From Streptomyces geranii (lineage in GTDB: Bacteria > Actinomycetota > Actinomycetes > Streptomycetales > Streptomycetaceae), in assembly GCF_002954775.1 (NCBI RefSeq), contig NZ_PJME01000019.1:97710-161709 (forward strand): 64,000 nucleotides of DNA, read 5' to 3'. The translations under genes and the position numbers were made by a program. Positions 41,489 to 50,216 of this stretch are shown one piece after another; the first letter of the stretch is position 1; the number at the start of each line of letters is the position of its first letter. The notes beneath the pieces were generated by a model. That model searched no databases and was not told where the DNA came from. It saw only the letters and a list, made by a program, of their open reading frames with translations.

Positions 41489-42946
41489 ATGGCTTACGAC
41501 GATCTTCGCTCCCTGCTCAGGGCGCTGGAGCGCGAGGGTGACCTCAAGCGCATCAAGGCCGAGGTGGACCCGTATCTGGAGGTCGGGGAGATCGTCGACC
41601 GCGTGCAGAAGGCAGGCGGACCCGCGCTGCTCTTCGAGAACGTGCGCGGGTCGGCGATGCCACTGGCGATGAACGTGTTCGGCACCGACCGCAGGCTGCT
41701 GAAATCCCTCGGACTGAAGTCGTACGAGGACATCAGCGACAAGATCGGCGGGCTGCTGCGGCCCGAGCTGCCGCACGGCTTCGTGGGCGTGCGGGAGGCC
41801 TTCGGCAAGCTCGGCGCGATGACGCACGTACCGCCGAAGAAGGTGAAGTCGGACAGCGCGCCGGTGCAGGAGGTCGTCCTCAAGGGCGACGAGGTGGACC
41901 TCGACCGGCTCCCGGCCCTGTTCACCTGGCCGCAGGACGGCGGCTCCTTCTTCAACCTGGGCCTGACGCACACCAAGGACCCGGAGAGCGGCATCCGCAA
42001 CCTCGGGCTCTACCGCCTGCAGCGGCACGACAAGCGCACGATCGGGATGCACTGGCAGATCCACAAGGACAGCCGGAACCACTACCAGGTGGCGGCTCGG
42101 AAGGGCGAGCGGCTGCCGGTCGCGATCGCCTTCGGCTGCCCGCCGGCCGTGACGTACGCGTCCACCGCGCCGCTCCCCGGTGACATCGACGAATACCTGT
42201 TCGCCGGGTTCATCGCGGGCAAGCGGATCGAGATGGTCGACTGCAAGACGGTGCCGTTGCAGGTGCCGGCACAGGCGGAGGTCGTGCTGGAGGGCTGGCT
42301 GGAGCCGGGGGAGATGCTCCCGGAGGGCCCGTTCGGCGACCACACGGGCTTCTACACGCCGCAGGAACCCTTCCCGGCGCTGACCATCGACTGCGTGACG
42401 ATGCGGCGGCGCCCGCTGCTCCAGTCGATCGTGGTGGGCAGGCCGCCGACCGAGGACGGCCCGCTGGGCCGCGCGACGGAGCGCTTCTTCCTCCCGCTGC
42501 TGAAGATCATCGTCCCGGACATCGTGGACTACCACCTGCCCGAGGCGGGCGGCTTCCACAACTGCGCGATCGTCGCGATCGACAAGAAGTACCCGAAGCA
42601 CGCGCAGAAGGTCATGCACGCGGTCTGGGGCGCCCACATGATGTCCCTGACCAAGCTGATCGTGGTCGTCGACTCCGACTGCGACGTCCACGACCTGCAC
42701 GAGGTCGCCTGGCGGGCGCTCGGCAACACGGACTACGCCCGCGACCTGACGGTGGCGGAGGGTCCGGTGGACCATCTCGACCACGCCTCGTACCAGCAGT
42801 TCTGGGGCGGCAAGGCGGGCATCGACGCGACACGTAAGTGGCCCGAGGAGGGGTACACGCGGGACGGCGGGTGGCCGGAGATGGTGGTGTCGGACCCGGA
42901 GACGGCGGCCACGGTCGACAGACGCTGGAAGGAATACGGCCTGTGA
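41489..42946 (+). CDS. mqnL: UbiD-like decarboxylase of the futalosine menaquinone pathway
   Basis: 485-residue UbiD-family decarboxylase that needs prenylated FMN. Signature text: the N-terminal DDLRSLLRALEREGDLKRI, RNLGLYRLQRHDKRTIGMHW (prFMN/metal region), AIAFGCPPAVTYAST, LEGWLEPGEMLPEGPFGDHTG with the catalytic Glu/Asp network, and AIVAIDKKYPKHAQKVMHA. In S. coelicolor the equivalent gene with mqnP and mqnM takes over after 1,4-dihydroxy-6-naphthoate. The stop overlaps the mqnP start (GTGA), and mqnM lies just beyond a rhomboid gene, so pathway assignment is firm. Confidence 0.93.
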   Translation: MAYDDLRSLLRALEREGDLKRIKAEVDPYLEVGEIVDRVQKAGGPALLFENVRGSAMPLAMNVFGTDRRLLKSLGLKSYEDISDKIGGLLRPELPHGFVGVREAFGKLGAMTHVPPKKVKSDSAPVQEVVLKGDEVDLDRLPALFTWPQDGGSFFNLGLTHTKDPESGIRNLGLYRLQRHDKRTIGMHWQIHKDSRNHYQVAARKGERLPVAIAFGCPPAVTYASTAPLPGDIDEYLFAGFIAGKRIEMVDCKTVPLQVPAQAEVVLEGWLEPGEMLPEGPFGDHTGFYTPQEPFPALTIDCVTMRRRPLLQSIVVGRPPTEDGPLGRATERFFLPLLKIIVPDIVDYHLPEAGGFHNCAIVAIDKKYPKHAQKVMHAVWGAHMMSLTKLIVVVDSDCDVHDLHEVAWRALGNTDYARDLTVAEGPVDHLDHASYQQFWGGKAGIDATRKWPEEGYTRDGGWPEMVVSDPETAATVDRRWKEYGL

Positions 42947-43851
42947 GTGCTGCATCCGCATCCGCTGAACTGCCCCAGCCGGGGCGCACGAAAGCGTTCT
43001 TGCGCCTCGTCATGATCGAGCACTCGATCTTCGCGCTGCCCTTCGCCTACATCGCCGCCCTCACGGCGATGTTCCAGGCCGACAAGAACATCCACTGGGG
43101 CAAGCTGCTCCTGGTCACGATCTGCATGATCGGCCTGCGCACCTTCGCCATGGCCGTCAACCGGATCATCGACCGCGAGATCGACGCCCGTAACCCGCGT
43201 ACGGCGCACCGCGAGCTGGTGACGGGCGCGATGTCGGTGAAGCACGCCTGGACCGGCGCGCTGATCGCGGTCGTGATCTTCCTGGGCTCGGCGGCCCTGC
43301 TGAACCCCCTGTGCCTGGCGCTGGCCCCCGTCGCGGTGATCCCGATGGTGGTGTACCCCTACGGCAAGCGGTTCACGAACTTCCCGCAGGCCATCCTGGG
43401 CCTCGCCCAGGCGATGGGGCCGGTGGGCGGCTGGCTCGCGATCACGGGTTCCTGGTCCTGGGACGCGGTCATCCTGGGCCTGGCGGTCGGCATCTGGATC
43501 GGCGGCTTCGACCTGATCTACGCCTGCCAGGACGTCGAGACGGACCGCGAGACCGGCGTCCTGTCGGTACCGGCGCGCTTCGGCATCCCGGCGGCGGTGT
43601 GGGGCGCGCGGGTCTGCCACGGCCTGACGACGGCCCTGCTGGCCTGGTACGCGCTCGCCACCGACGCGGGGGCGTTCTTCTGGCTGGGGCTGGTGATCGT
43701 GGCGGGGGCGTTCGTGTACGAGCACCGGATCGTGCGGCCCAATGACCTGTCACGGCTGAACAGGGCGTTCTTCAGCGTCAACGGGTTCATCGGGATCGCC
43801 CTGTTCGTGTGCGCGCTGCTGGACCTGCTGTCCCGGGGCCTCAAGCCGTAG
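42943..43851 (+). CDS. mqnP: UbiA-type prenyltransferase MqnP
   Basis: 302-residue membrane prenyltransferase with about eight or nine helices. Two Asp-rich motifs bind the Mg-prenyl diphosphate: MAVNRIIDREIDARNPRTAH (NxxxDxxxD) and YACQDVETDRETGVLSVP (DxxxD). It attaches the prenyl chain to 1,4-dihydroxy-6-naphthoate in the futalosine route. The GTG at 42943 overlaps the mqnL stop; the open frame further upstream overlaps mqnL out of frame and is not sensible. It works together with mqnL and mqnM in the same neighbourhood. Confidence 0.94.
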   Translation: MSAASASAELPQPGRTKAFLRLVMIEHSIFALPFAYIAALTAMFQADKNIHWGKLLLVTICMIGLRTFAMAVNRIIDREIDARNPRTAHRELVTGAMSVKHAWTGALIAVVIFLGSAALLNPLCLALAPVAVIPMVVYPYGKRFTNFPQAILGLAQAMGPVGGWLAITGSWSWDAVILGLAVGIWIGGFDLIYACQDVETDRETGVLSVPARFGIPAAVWGARVCHGLTTALLAWYALATDAGAFFWLGLVIVAGAFVYEHRIVRPNDLSRLNRAFFSVNGFIGIALFVCALLDLLSRGLKP

Positions 43852-43855
43852 TGGC

Positions 43856-44530
43856 CTACAGGCCCGGAGCCAGGCGGGTCGTCTCAGTGGTCCGGCGCCG
43901 GAAGACGACCGCCGCGCCCACCCCCGCCACCAGCCCGATCAGGTGCGCCTGCCAGCTGACGCCCGTCTGGGCCGGGGACAGGCCCGCCAGGAACGCCGTG
44001 CCCCAGACGGCGGCCACGACGACGCCGATCACGATGCCCAGGGGGCGGCGTTCCACGAAGCCCGTGACCAGCAGGTAGCCGAAGAGGCCGAAGATCAGGC
44101 CGGAGGCGCCCGCCGTGTTCGTGGGGGCCGGGGCTGTCAGCCACACGCCCAGGCCGTCGGCCACGATGATCAGCGCGCAGATCGCGGCGAACCGGCGCAG
44201 GCCGCCCAGGGCCGCGAGGAAGCCCAGGACCAGCAGGGGGACGCTGTTGGCGGCCACATGGGCGTAGCCGAAGTGGATGAAGGCGGCGGGGACGATGTCG
44301 ACCAGCTCGGAGGTCGTACGAGGGGTGATGCCCAGGCCGTCCAACTCGTGGCCGCTCAGCGTGTCGACGACCTCCAGGAGCCACAGCAGAGCCACCCAGG
44401 CCAGCATCAGCTTGGCTGCGGCCAGCGCGCGCTCCCCACCGGACAGCAGGCCGCCGCCCGTCGGCGCGGGCCCGCCAGCGCCCGCCCGGACCGGTCTGCT
44501 CAGCCGCGCCGGATTCCATTTCTCGCGCAT
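43856..44530 (-). CDS. Rhomboid-family intramembrane serine protease
   Basis: 224-residue rhomboid with six transmembrane segments. The catalytic serine is Ser143 in GASGLIFG, the catalytic histidine is His196 (WQAHLIGL), and the oxyanion HxxxN is His91/Asn95 (HVAANS). A ~35-residue cytoplasmic N terminus rich in Arg/Gly precedes the first helix. Substrate unknown. It is inserted in opposite orientation between mqnP and mqnM and convergent with mqnP, with only four bases between their stops. Confidence 0.93.
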   Translation of the reverse strand: MREKWNPARLSRPVRAGAGGPAPTGGGLLSGGERALAAAKLMLAWVALLWLLEVVDTLSGHELDGLGITPRTTSELVDIVPAAFIHFGYAHVAANSVPLLVLGFLAALGGLRRFAAICALIIVADGLGVWLTAPAPTNTAGASGLIFGLFGYLLVTGFVERRPLGIVIGVVVAAVWGTAFLAGLSPAQTGVSWQAHLIGLVAGVGAAVVFRRRTTETTRLAPGL

Positions 44531-44638
44531 ACCGGACCCCCACCCCGTCCATCACGGACGAATCAACTCGTCCCCCCAGGGAACGCCCGGGCGCCCTCCC
44601 CCGGTTCCCACCCCACGATGCCGGATAAGCTCGGTCCC

Positions 44639-45358
44639 GTGAACCCACTCAAGCCAGGAGAGACGCCGCGCGCGCCTTGGATCGTGGGGGTGTCCGGCGC
44701 CTCCGGCACGCCATACGCCGCCGCCGTGCTGCGCGGTCTCCTCGACGCGGGCGAGTCCGTCGACCTCGTCGTGTCCCGGGCCTCCCGGCTGACGCTGCTC
44801 GACGAGACCGGGATCGCCTTCCGGGACGCCCACTGGCGGGACGACCTGGGCGAATGGCTGGCCCGTGGGGCCGACGGCAAGCCCGACACCTTCGACGTGG
44901 ACCTCGGCGGCGTACGGCACTGGAGTGCCGGTGACCTCGCGGCGGGGCCGTCCTCGGGGTCGTACGTCACCAAGGGCATGCTGATCGTGCCCGCCTCCAC
45001 CGCCTGTGTGGCCGGAGTCGCCCTCGGGCTGTCGAAGGACCTGCTGCAGCGGGCGGCCAGTGTGACCCTCAAGGAGCGGCGCGCTCTTGTCGTCGCCGTG
45101 CGCGAGTCGCCGCTCAACGGGCAGACGCTGCGGCACCTCGTGACGCTGGACGACGCCGGCGCGAGCGTCGTACCCGCCTCGCCCGCCTTCTACGCCGGGG
45201 CCACGCACATCCAGGACCTCGTGGACTTCGTCGCCGGGCGCGTGCTCGACGCGGCGGGGGTGCCGCACGGGCTGTACCGCCGCTGGGAGGGCGAACTCGG
45301 CGGCGGGGCCGGGCCGACGGCCCCCACTCCTCGCACGTCCCGTACTGATAACGGCTGA
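44639..45358 (+). CDS. mqnM: UbiX-like flavin prenyltransferase MqnM
   Basis: 239-residue UbiX-family enzyme that makes prenylated FMN, the cofactor of the UbiD-like MqnL. Signature text: IVGVSGASGTPYAAAVLRGLL (FMN phosphate loop), VDLVVSRASRLTLLDETGI, GPSSGSYVTKGMLIVPASTA (prenyl/phosphate site) and LVVAVRESPLNGQTLRHLV. The GTG at 44639 is favoured by comparison with relatives; ATG 44618 in frame is an alternative, and neither has a good ribosome site. It ends the mqnL-mqnP-mqnM group. Confidence 0.9.
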   Translation: MNPLKPGETPRAPWIVGVSGASGTPYAAAVLRGLLDAGESVDLVVSRASRLTLLDETGIAFRDAHWRDDLGEWLARGADGKPDTFDVDLGGVRHWSAGDLAAGPSSGSYVTKGMLIVPASTACVAGVALGLSKDLLQRAASVTLKERRALVVAVRESPLNGQTLRHLVTLDDAGASVVPASPAFYAGATHIQDLVDFVAGRVLDAAGVPHGLYRRWEGELGGGAGPTAPTPRTSRTDNG

Positions 45359-45491
45359 CGCCGGGTCCGTATCAGTAAGCCGACACACCACTCATCACTT
45401 CCAGCAGCACTCGCACCAGCACTCGCAACTTCAGCAGCAGCACCAGCAACTTCAGCAATCCTCAGGATTCTTCATCGGAAGGCTCGATCGC
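45359..45491. other. CAGCA-rich leader of the AsnC-type gene
   Basis: The intergenic stretch between mqnM and the AsnC-type gene contains degenerate repeats of CAGCA, ACTTCAGCA and CACTCGCA (45400-45460). No hairpin or operator is obvious by eye. A GGAAGG ribosome site follows at about 45477. Confidence 0.4.
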
Positions 45492-45947
45492 ATGGACGCC
45501 GTGGACAGGCAGCTCATCCAGGCCCTGAGGGAGAACGGCCGGGCCTCCTACGCCGAGCTGGGGCGCCTCGTCGGTCTGTCGGGACCCAGTGTCACCGACC
45601 GCATCAACCGGCTGGAGGCGGCCGGTGTCATCACCGGTTACCGCGCCACCGTCGACTCCGCCTCGCTCGGCCTCGGGGTCATCGCGCTCATCGGCATCTC
45701 GCTCTCCGACGCCGCCGACCACGAGGACGTGGCACGCCGGCTCCGCGACCTCGGGGAGATCGAGGACTGCTGGTTCATCGCGGGCGACGACTCCTTCATG
45801 CTCAAGGTGCGGGCCAGCGACGTCGACGGTCTGGAGAAGACCATCCGGCGGCTCAGCGGGATCCAGGGCGTCTCCAGGACCCGTACGACCGTCGTGCTCT
45901 CCACGAAGTGGGAGAACCGGGTCGGAGACCTGCCTGAGGAGGTCTGA
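45492..45947 (+). CDS. Lrp/AsnC-family transcriptional regulator
   Basis: 151-residue regulator: N-terminal winged helix (DAVDRQLIQALRENGRASYA, ELGRLVGLSGPSVTDRINRL) and a C-terminal RAM ligand-binding domain (LGLGVIALIGISLSDAADHE, IAGDDSFMLKVRASDVDGLE). ATG 45492 follows GGAAGG. It lies between mqnM and mqnE on the same strand and is conserved there in S. coelicolor as I recall, so it may control menaquinone genes in response to an amino acid or related effector; that link is inference. Confidence 0.92.
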   Translation: MDAVDRQLIQALRENGRASYAELGRLVGLSGPSVTDRINRLEAAGVITGYRATVDSASLGLGVIALIGISLSDAADHEDVARRLRDLGEIEDCWFIAGDDSFMLKVRASDVDGLEKTIRRLSGIQGVSRTRTTVVLSTKWENRVGDLPEEV

Positions 45948-46018
45948 GCGGGCTGGTCGTACGGTTGGGCGTGTTGACGGACTTGGCGGATCGCCGGACG
46001 AAGGGTGTGGGAGTGGGT

Positions 46019-47182
46019 ATGGACGTCGGACTCAAGCGCGAGCTGGAGCAGAAGGTCAGGGCCGGTGAGCGGCTGACCCGCGAGGACGGCATCGCGCTGT
46101 ACGAGTCGGACGACCTGGCCTGGCTCGGCGGACTGGCCCACGAGGTGCGCACCCGTAAGAACGGTGACGTCGTGCACTTCAACGTCAACCGGCACCTCAA
46201 CATGACCAACGTGTGCACCGCCTCCTGCGCCTACTGCTCGTTCCAGCGCAAGCCGGGCGAGAAGGACGCGTACACGATGCGCATCGAGGAGGCGGTGAAG
46301 CTCGCCAAGGCGATGGAGGGCGAGAACCTCACCGAGCTGCACATCGTCAACGGCCTGCACCCGAACCTCCCGTGGCGGTACTACCCGCGTTCGCTGCGCG
46401 AGTTGAAGGCGGCCCTTCCGGAGGTCTCCCTCAAGGCGTTCACGGCGACCGAGATCCATCACTTCGAGACGATCAGCGGACTGACGGCGTCGGAGATCCT
46501 CGACGAGCTGATCGACGCGGGTCTTGAGTCCCTGACCGGCGGTGGCGCCGAGATCTTCGACTGGGAGGTCCGCCAGCACATCGTGGACCACCGCACGCAC
46601 TGGGAGGACTGGTCGCGGATCCACCGCCTCGCGCACGAGAAGGGCCTCAAGACCCCGTGCACGATGCTCTACGGCCACATCGAGGAGCCCCGGCACAGGG
46701 TCGACCACGTCCTGCGCCTGCGTGAACTCCAGGACGAGACGAACGGCTTCCAGGTCTTCATCCCGCTCCGCTACCAGCACGACTTCGTCGACATGCAGGA
46801 CGGCAAGGTACGGAACAGGCTCCAGGCCCGTACGCAGATGGCGACCGGTGCCGAGGCCCTCAAGACCTTCGCCGTCTCCCGGCTGCTCTTCGACAACGTC
46901 CCGCACGTCAAGGTCTTCTGGGTCATGCACGGCGTCCAGACCGCGCAACTCGCCCTGCTGCACGGCGCCGACGACATGGACGGCTCGGTCGTCGAGTACA
47001 AGATCACCCACGACGCCGACAACTACGGCACCCCGAACAAGCTCACCCGCGAGGACCTCCTCGACCTGATCAGGGACGCCGGCTTCCGGCCGGTGGAGCG
47101 CAACACGCGGTACGAGATCATCCGGGAGTACGACGGCCCGGACCCGGCGCGTCGGGACTCGCCGCAGCCGATGCGGGTGTGA
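46019..47182 (+). CDS. mqnE: Aminodeoxyfutalosine synthase (radical SAM)
   Basis: 387-residue radical-SAM enzyme that joins 3-enolpyruvyl-benzoate to SAM-derived adenosine to give aminodeoxyfutalosine in menaquinone synthesis. The 4Fe-4S cluster motif CxxxCxxC is Cys66, Cys70, Cys73 (NVCTASCAYCSF), followed by KPGEKDAYTM, typical of MqnE rather than MqnC. Other family text: ELHIVNGLHPNLPWRYY, GGGAEIFDWEVR, MLYGHIEEPRHRVDH. ATG 46019 has GGGAG before it; longer in-frame starts exist. It is the third menaquinone locus in the window, along with mqnL-P-M and mqnA. Confidence 0.95.
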   Translation: MDVGLKRELEQKVRAGERLTREDGIALYESDDLAWLGGLAHEVRTRKNGDVVHFNVNRHLNMTNVCTASCAYCSFQRKPGEKDAYTMRIEEAVKLAKAMEGENLTELHIVNGLHPNLPWRYYPRSLRELKAALPEVSLKAFTATEIHHFETISGLTASEILDELIDAGLESLTGGGAEIFDWEVRQHIVDHRTHWEDWSRIHRLAHEKGLKTPCTMLYGHIEEPRHRVDHVLRLRELQDETNGFQVFIPLRYQHDFVDMQDGKVRNRLQARTQMATGAEALKTFAVSRLLFDNVPHVKVFWVMHGVQTAQLALLHGADDMDGSVVEYKITHDADNYGTPNKLTREDLLDLIRDAGFRPVERNTRYEIIREYDGPDPARRDSPQPMRV

Positions 47183-47198
47183 GGGCCAGTCTCCAGTG

Positions 47199-47220
47199 GG
47201 GCCCCTCTCGGAAGGGGCCC
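47199..47220. terminator. Terminator after mqnE
   Basis: GGGCCCCT (47199-47206) and AGGGGCCC (47213-47220) form a perfect 8-bp GC-rich stem with a 6-base loop, 16 bases after the mqnE stop. Confidence 0.75.
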
Positions 47221-47248
47221 GCGCTAAGGTAAGGGTTACCATTGCCCA

Positions 47249-47773
47249 GTGACTCTTACCTTCACCCTCGACCCCGCCGTCGACACCCCCCTCCGCGACG
47301 GCATCCTCGACCTCTGGACCGACGTCACCAACGCGGGCGGCGCCGTCGGCTTCGTGGCGCCCGTCACGCGTGACGAGATACGTCCCGAGCTGGTGAAACA
47401 GTTCGTGAACCTCGCGGTCGGCGCCGCCAGGCTGCTCGTCGGGCACGACGAGGAGGGGCGGGTCGCCGCGACCGCGTTCCTCACGTTCAACGCCCACCGG
47501 CTGCAGACCCACTGGCTGTGGGTCTACACGGTGATGGTGCACCCGAGGCACCAGGGCAAGGGGTACGGCCGTGACCTGATGGCGGCCGTCGCCGACGCCG
47601 CGCGCGGGCTCGACGGAATCGAGGCCGTACGGCTCGGCTGCCGGGGCGGACACGGCCTGGAGCGCTTCTACGGCTCCTGCGGCTACAAGGAGGTCGGCCG
47701 CGTACCCGGCGCGATACGCGTCGCACCCGGCGACGACCGCGACAGCGTCACGATGCTGCTCCCGTTGCTCTGA
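47249..47773 (+). CDS. GNAT N-acetyltransferase
   Basis: 174-residue GNAT protein. WVYTVMVHPRHQGKGYGRDLM carries motif A with the acetyl-CoA loop QGKGYG, and FYGSCGYKEVGRVPGAIRV is the C-terminal strand-helix part. The N-terminal half (TNAGGAVGFVAPVTRDEIRP) is typical of streptomycete members that act on small molecules. The GTG at 47249 lies only eight bases after the palindrome GGTAA-GGG-TTACC (47228-47240), with no ribosome site, so it may be leaderless. Substrate unknown. Confidence 0.88.
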   Translation: MTLTFTLDPAVDTPLRDGILDLWTDVTNAGGAVGFVAPVTRDEIRPELVKQFVNLAVGAARLLVGHDEEGRVAATAFLTFNAHRLQTHWLWVYTVMVHPRHQGKGYGRDLMAAVADAARGLDGIEAVRLGCRGGHGLERFYGSCGYKEVGRVPGAIRVAPGDDRDSVTMLLPLL

Positions 47774-47853
47774 GCACCCCGCTGCAAGATCCGGACCTGG
47801 GCGTGTTTCACTGGATGACGCCCGTTTTTGGACCGGAAGAGAAGTGGACTGAG

Positions 47854-48216
47854 ATGCTCCGCTACACGCTGATGCGCTTCGGCATCCTGGTGGGCTGCCT
47901 GGTGGTCGTCTGGGGCGCCGTCTACACCGGTGTCGCCCCGCGTGGTCTGGGCGGTTCGAACGGCATGTGGGTGGTGCTGCTCGCCCTCGTGATCTCCGCG
48001 CCGATCAGCTTCGTGGTGCTCCGCAAGGAGCGGGACCGGGCGTCGGTGCAGATCGTCGAGAGGGTGGACCGCGTCAAGGCCAACCTGGAGGCGAACCGCA
48101 GCCAGGAGGACGAGGCGGTCGACGAGGCGGCACGCGAGCAGTCCCAGACTCAAGCCCAGACCCAGAGCCAGACTCAGGGTCAGACCCAGAGCCAGACTCA
48201 AGGCCAGCCTTCCTGA
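47854..48216 (+). CDS. DUF4229 membrane protein with Gln/Thr repeat tail
   Basis: 120-residue protein. Two transmembrane helices (FGILVGCLVVVWGAVYTG and WVVLLALVISAPISFVVL) form the DUF4229 domain, followed by a cytoplasmic coiled coil (RASVQIVERVDRVKANLEAN) and a low-complexity tail alternating Gln with Ser/Thr/Gly, encoded by repeats of CAGAC(C/T)CA(A/G) at 48145-48210. ATG 47854 starts the conserved domain; the upstream open frame is not conserved in character. Function unknown. Confidence 0.85.
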   Translation: MLRYTLMRFGILVGCLVVVWGAVYTGVAPRGLGGSNGMWVVLLALVISAPISFVVLRKERDRASVQIVERVDRVKANLEANRSQEDEAVDEAAREQSQTQAQTQSQTQGQTQSQTQGQPS

Positions 48217-48241
48217 CTTCAGGCCCAATTACCCTTGCCCC

Positions 48242-48883
48242 ATGGGCGCTGTGAAGAACAAGCGGATGCCGCGTGCCGTCCGTGAGCAGCAGATGCTGGA
48301 CGCGGCCGTACGGACCTTCGGGCAGCGTGGCTACATGGCCGCGTCGATGGACGAGATCGCCGAACTCGCCGGTGTCTCCAAGCCGTTGGTCTATCTCTAC
48401 CTGAACTCGAAGGAAGAGCTGTTCACCGCCTGCATCCGCCGTGAGGCGGGCAAGCTCACAGCCGCCGTCCGCGCCGGCGTCGAACCTGCGCTCCCCGCCG
48501 ACCGCCAACTCTGGGACGGCCTGCGCGCGTTCTTCACGCACACCGCCGAGAACCCGGACGGCTGGTCGGTACTCCACCTCCAGGCCCGCACCCATGGCGA
48601 ACCGTTCGCGGCCGAGGCGACGGCGATGCGCGAGGAACTCGTCGCGTTCGTCACCCAACTCATAGTCACGGCGGCCCGAGACGCCCACCGGGACCCGTCC
48701 CTCCCGGAACGAGAGGTCGCGGGCCTGGCGGAGGCGCTGGTGGGCGCGGCGGAATCCCTGGCGGCCTGGGCGAACGCAACCCCGGGCGTGACAGCGAAAC
48801 AGGCGGCGACGACCTTGATGAACTTCGCGTGGGCGGGCCTGGCCAGCATGATGGCGGGCGCCCCATGGACACCCCCGAGCTAG
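48242..48883 (+). CDS. TetR-family transcriptional regulator
   Basis: 213-residue regulator. The N-terminal DNA-binding domain is EQQMLDAAVRTFGQRGYMAA then SMDEIAELAGVSKPLVYLYL and NSKEELF. The C-terminal helical ligand domain has LWDGLRAFFTHTAENPDGWS. It sits between a DUF4229 gene and a convergent MaoC-type gene, with an acyl-CoA ligase further on. TetR proteins in such contexts usually sense acyl-CoAs. Just upstream of its start is TTACCCTTG (48226-48234 region), also found upstream of the MaoC gene, a possible shared half-site. Confidence 0.9.
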   Translation: MGAVKNKRMPRAVREQQMLDAAVRTFGQRGYMAASMDEIAELAGVSKPLVYLYLNSKEELFTACIRREAGKLTAAVRAGVEPALPADRQLWDGLRAFFTHTAENPDGWSVLHLQARTHGEPFAAEATAMREELVAFVTQLIVTAARDAHRDPSLPEREVAGLAEALVGAAESLAAWANATPGVTAKQAATTLMNFAWAGLASMMAGAPWTPPS

Positions 48884-48900
48884 AGGCTCTTGATGGGGTC

Positions 48901-48946
48901 GCAGGCCCCTCAAGGGGCGCGGGGAACTGCGCGACCAGCCACAACG
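48901..48946. repeat. Dispersed Streptomyces intergenic repeat
   Basis: The text around AAGGGGCGCGGGGAACTGCG followed by CGACCAGCCACAACG is, as I recall, repeated many times between genes in Streptomyces genomes. It forms nested hairpins: GCCCCT-CA-AGGGGC and CGCG-GGGAACTG-CGCG. It lies between convergent genes (TetR and MaoC) and probably acts as a terminator. Confidence 0.75.
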
Positions 48947-48968
48947 CTGCCGCACCGAACCGACAACC

Positions 48969-49847
48969 TCAAACAGCCCGAACCTCCCCCAGTAAATGCA
49001 CCCGCCCCCCACCCCGCAACTCGAAGTTCCCGAACCCATCAGCCGCGTAATCCACCACCCCCGGCAACAACACAGGCGCCCTGAACTCCACCCGAACCAT
49101 CGCCGCCCCCGGCACCCCGTGCGCCGCCACGCACCGCGCGACCGTCCACATCCCATGGGCGATCGGACGCCGAAACCCGAAGAGCCGAGCGGTGACCGGA
49201 TACAGGTGGATGGGATTGCGGTCACCGGAAACCGCCCCGTACCGCCGCCCCACATCCCCACCGAGCCGCCACTCGGCGACATGAGGCAGCACCTCGCGCT
49301 CCTCGGGCGAGCCGGACCCCCCTGCGGGCACCCCGGCGGACCCCCCACCTCCATGCCGAGCCAGGTACGTACTCCGCGACTCCCACACCAACTCCTCCCC
49401 CTCCCTCACTTCCGTCTGCACCGACGCCTCCGTCCCCCGCCGATGCGCCGCCAACTCATCGACGTACACGGAGAGTTCGTACCGCCCGGTGGCTGTCAGC
49501 GGGCGCCAGCGGACGATCTCCACCGAGGTGTGGACGAGGCCGAGCAGCGGCAGCGGGAAGGTGCGGTCGGTCATCAGGCGCATCGCCGGCGGGAAGCCGA
49601 GGACGTGCGGATAGGTGAGGGGGAGGGCGTCGTCGCCGACGGGGAAGCCGCAGACCCGTTCGTAGGCGGCGAGCCGGGCGAGGTCGATGCGTACGCCGGG
49701 CAGGACGAGGCGGGTTCGGGGCCAACCGGCTTCCGGGTGGCGCCTGTTGAGGGCGGCCTTCTTGACGGGCGAGAGCAGGGCGCCCCGGGCGAGCAGCGGC
49801 GCGAGGGCCGGGGGCCGGTCGAGGGTACGGGGACTGCGCTCGGCCAT
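48969..49847 (-). CDS. MaoC-like dehydratase (double hot-dog)
   Basis: 292-residue protein of the MaoC / enoyl-CoA hydratase-2 type. The C-terminal hot-dog domain has the hydratase motif SGDRNPIHLYPVTARLFGF then RRPIAHGMWTVARCV, with catalytic Asp and His. The N-terminal hot-dog half (LTYPHVLGFPPAMRLMTDRT) lacks these residues, as usual in double-hot-dog proteins. It would hydrate a trans-2-enoyl thioester. ATG 49847 has GGGAG; candidate operators lie 25-55 bases upstream. The acyl-CoA ligase gene is divergent from it, supporting an acyl-CoA role. Confidence 0.85.
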   Translation of the reverse strand: MAERSPRTLDRPPALAPLLARGALLSPVKKAALNRRHPEAGWPRTRLVLPGVRIDLARLAAYERVCGFPVGDDALPLTYPHVLGFPPAMRLMTDRTFPLPLLGLVHTSVEIVRWRPLTATGRYELSVYVDELAAHRRGTEASVQTEVREGEELVWESRSTYLARHGGGGSAGVPAGGSGSPEEREVLPHVAEWRLGGDVGRRYGAVSGDRNPIHLYPVTARLFGFRRPIAHGMWTVARCVAAHGVPGAAMVRVEFRAPVLLPGVVDYAADGFGNFELRGGGRVHLLGEVRAV

Positions 49848-50216
49848 GCTCGACTCCCACCTCGAAATCGTACTTACCCTTGAGTAAGGTTACCGGAGGT
49901 AAGCCCTAAGTCGCCCCTGACGGACACGACCCGATCGGCAACGGAAGGTGTGAAGAAGGCCTAGGAAGGCGCATGGGGCCGGTGCTAACGTGAAAAACAC
50001 TCAGGACAGGGCAAGTTGACCCACCGGTAACCTGTGCGAAGCCTGAGCTTCCACACCCCCGCCGCTCCACCACCCCCGAACCCGCACGAACCCCACACGT
50101 GCGAGCCGTACGATCCGGTTTCTGACCAGCGGCACCCGCCGACGTCGTACACCCGTGGCACACGCCACCCGGAGGTGTACGCCCCGGAAGGCCGCTGCAC
50201 GCCACAGGAGCCGCCA
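49848..50216. promoter_or_regulatory. Divergent control region of the MaoC and FadD genes
   Basis: It holds CTTAC-N6-GTAAG (49873-49888) and TTACC-GGA-GGTAA (49890-49902), both near the MaoC gene. The sequence CC(A/T)CCGGTAACCT occurs on the minus strand at 49899-49887 and on the plus strand at 50021-50033, closer to fadD. The shared motif suggests one regulator, most simply the TetR protein at 48.2 kb. No other gene is seen; a TTGACC at about 50015-50020 could be a -35 box. Confidence 0.5.

Noticed and set aside
45400..45470. CRISPR-like array in the CAGCA repeats
   Set aside because: Units are short, irregular and without spacers of constant length.
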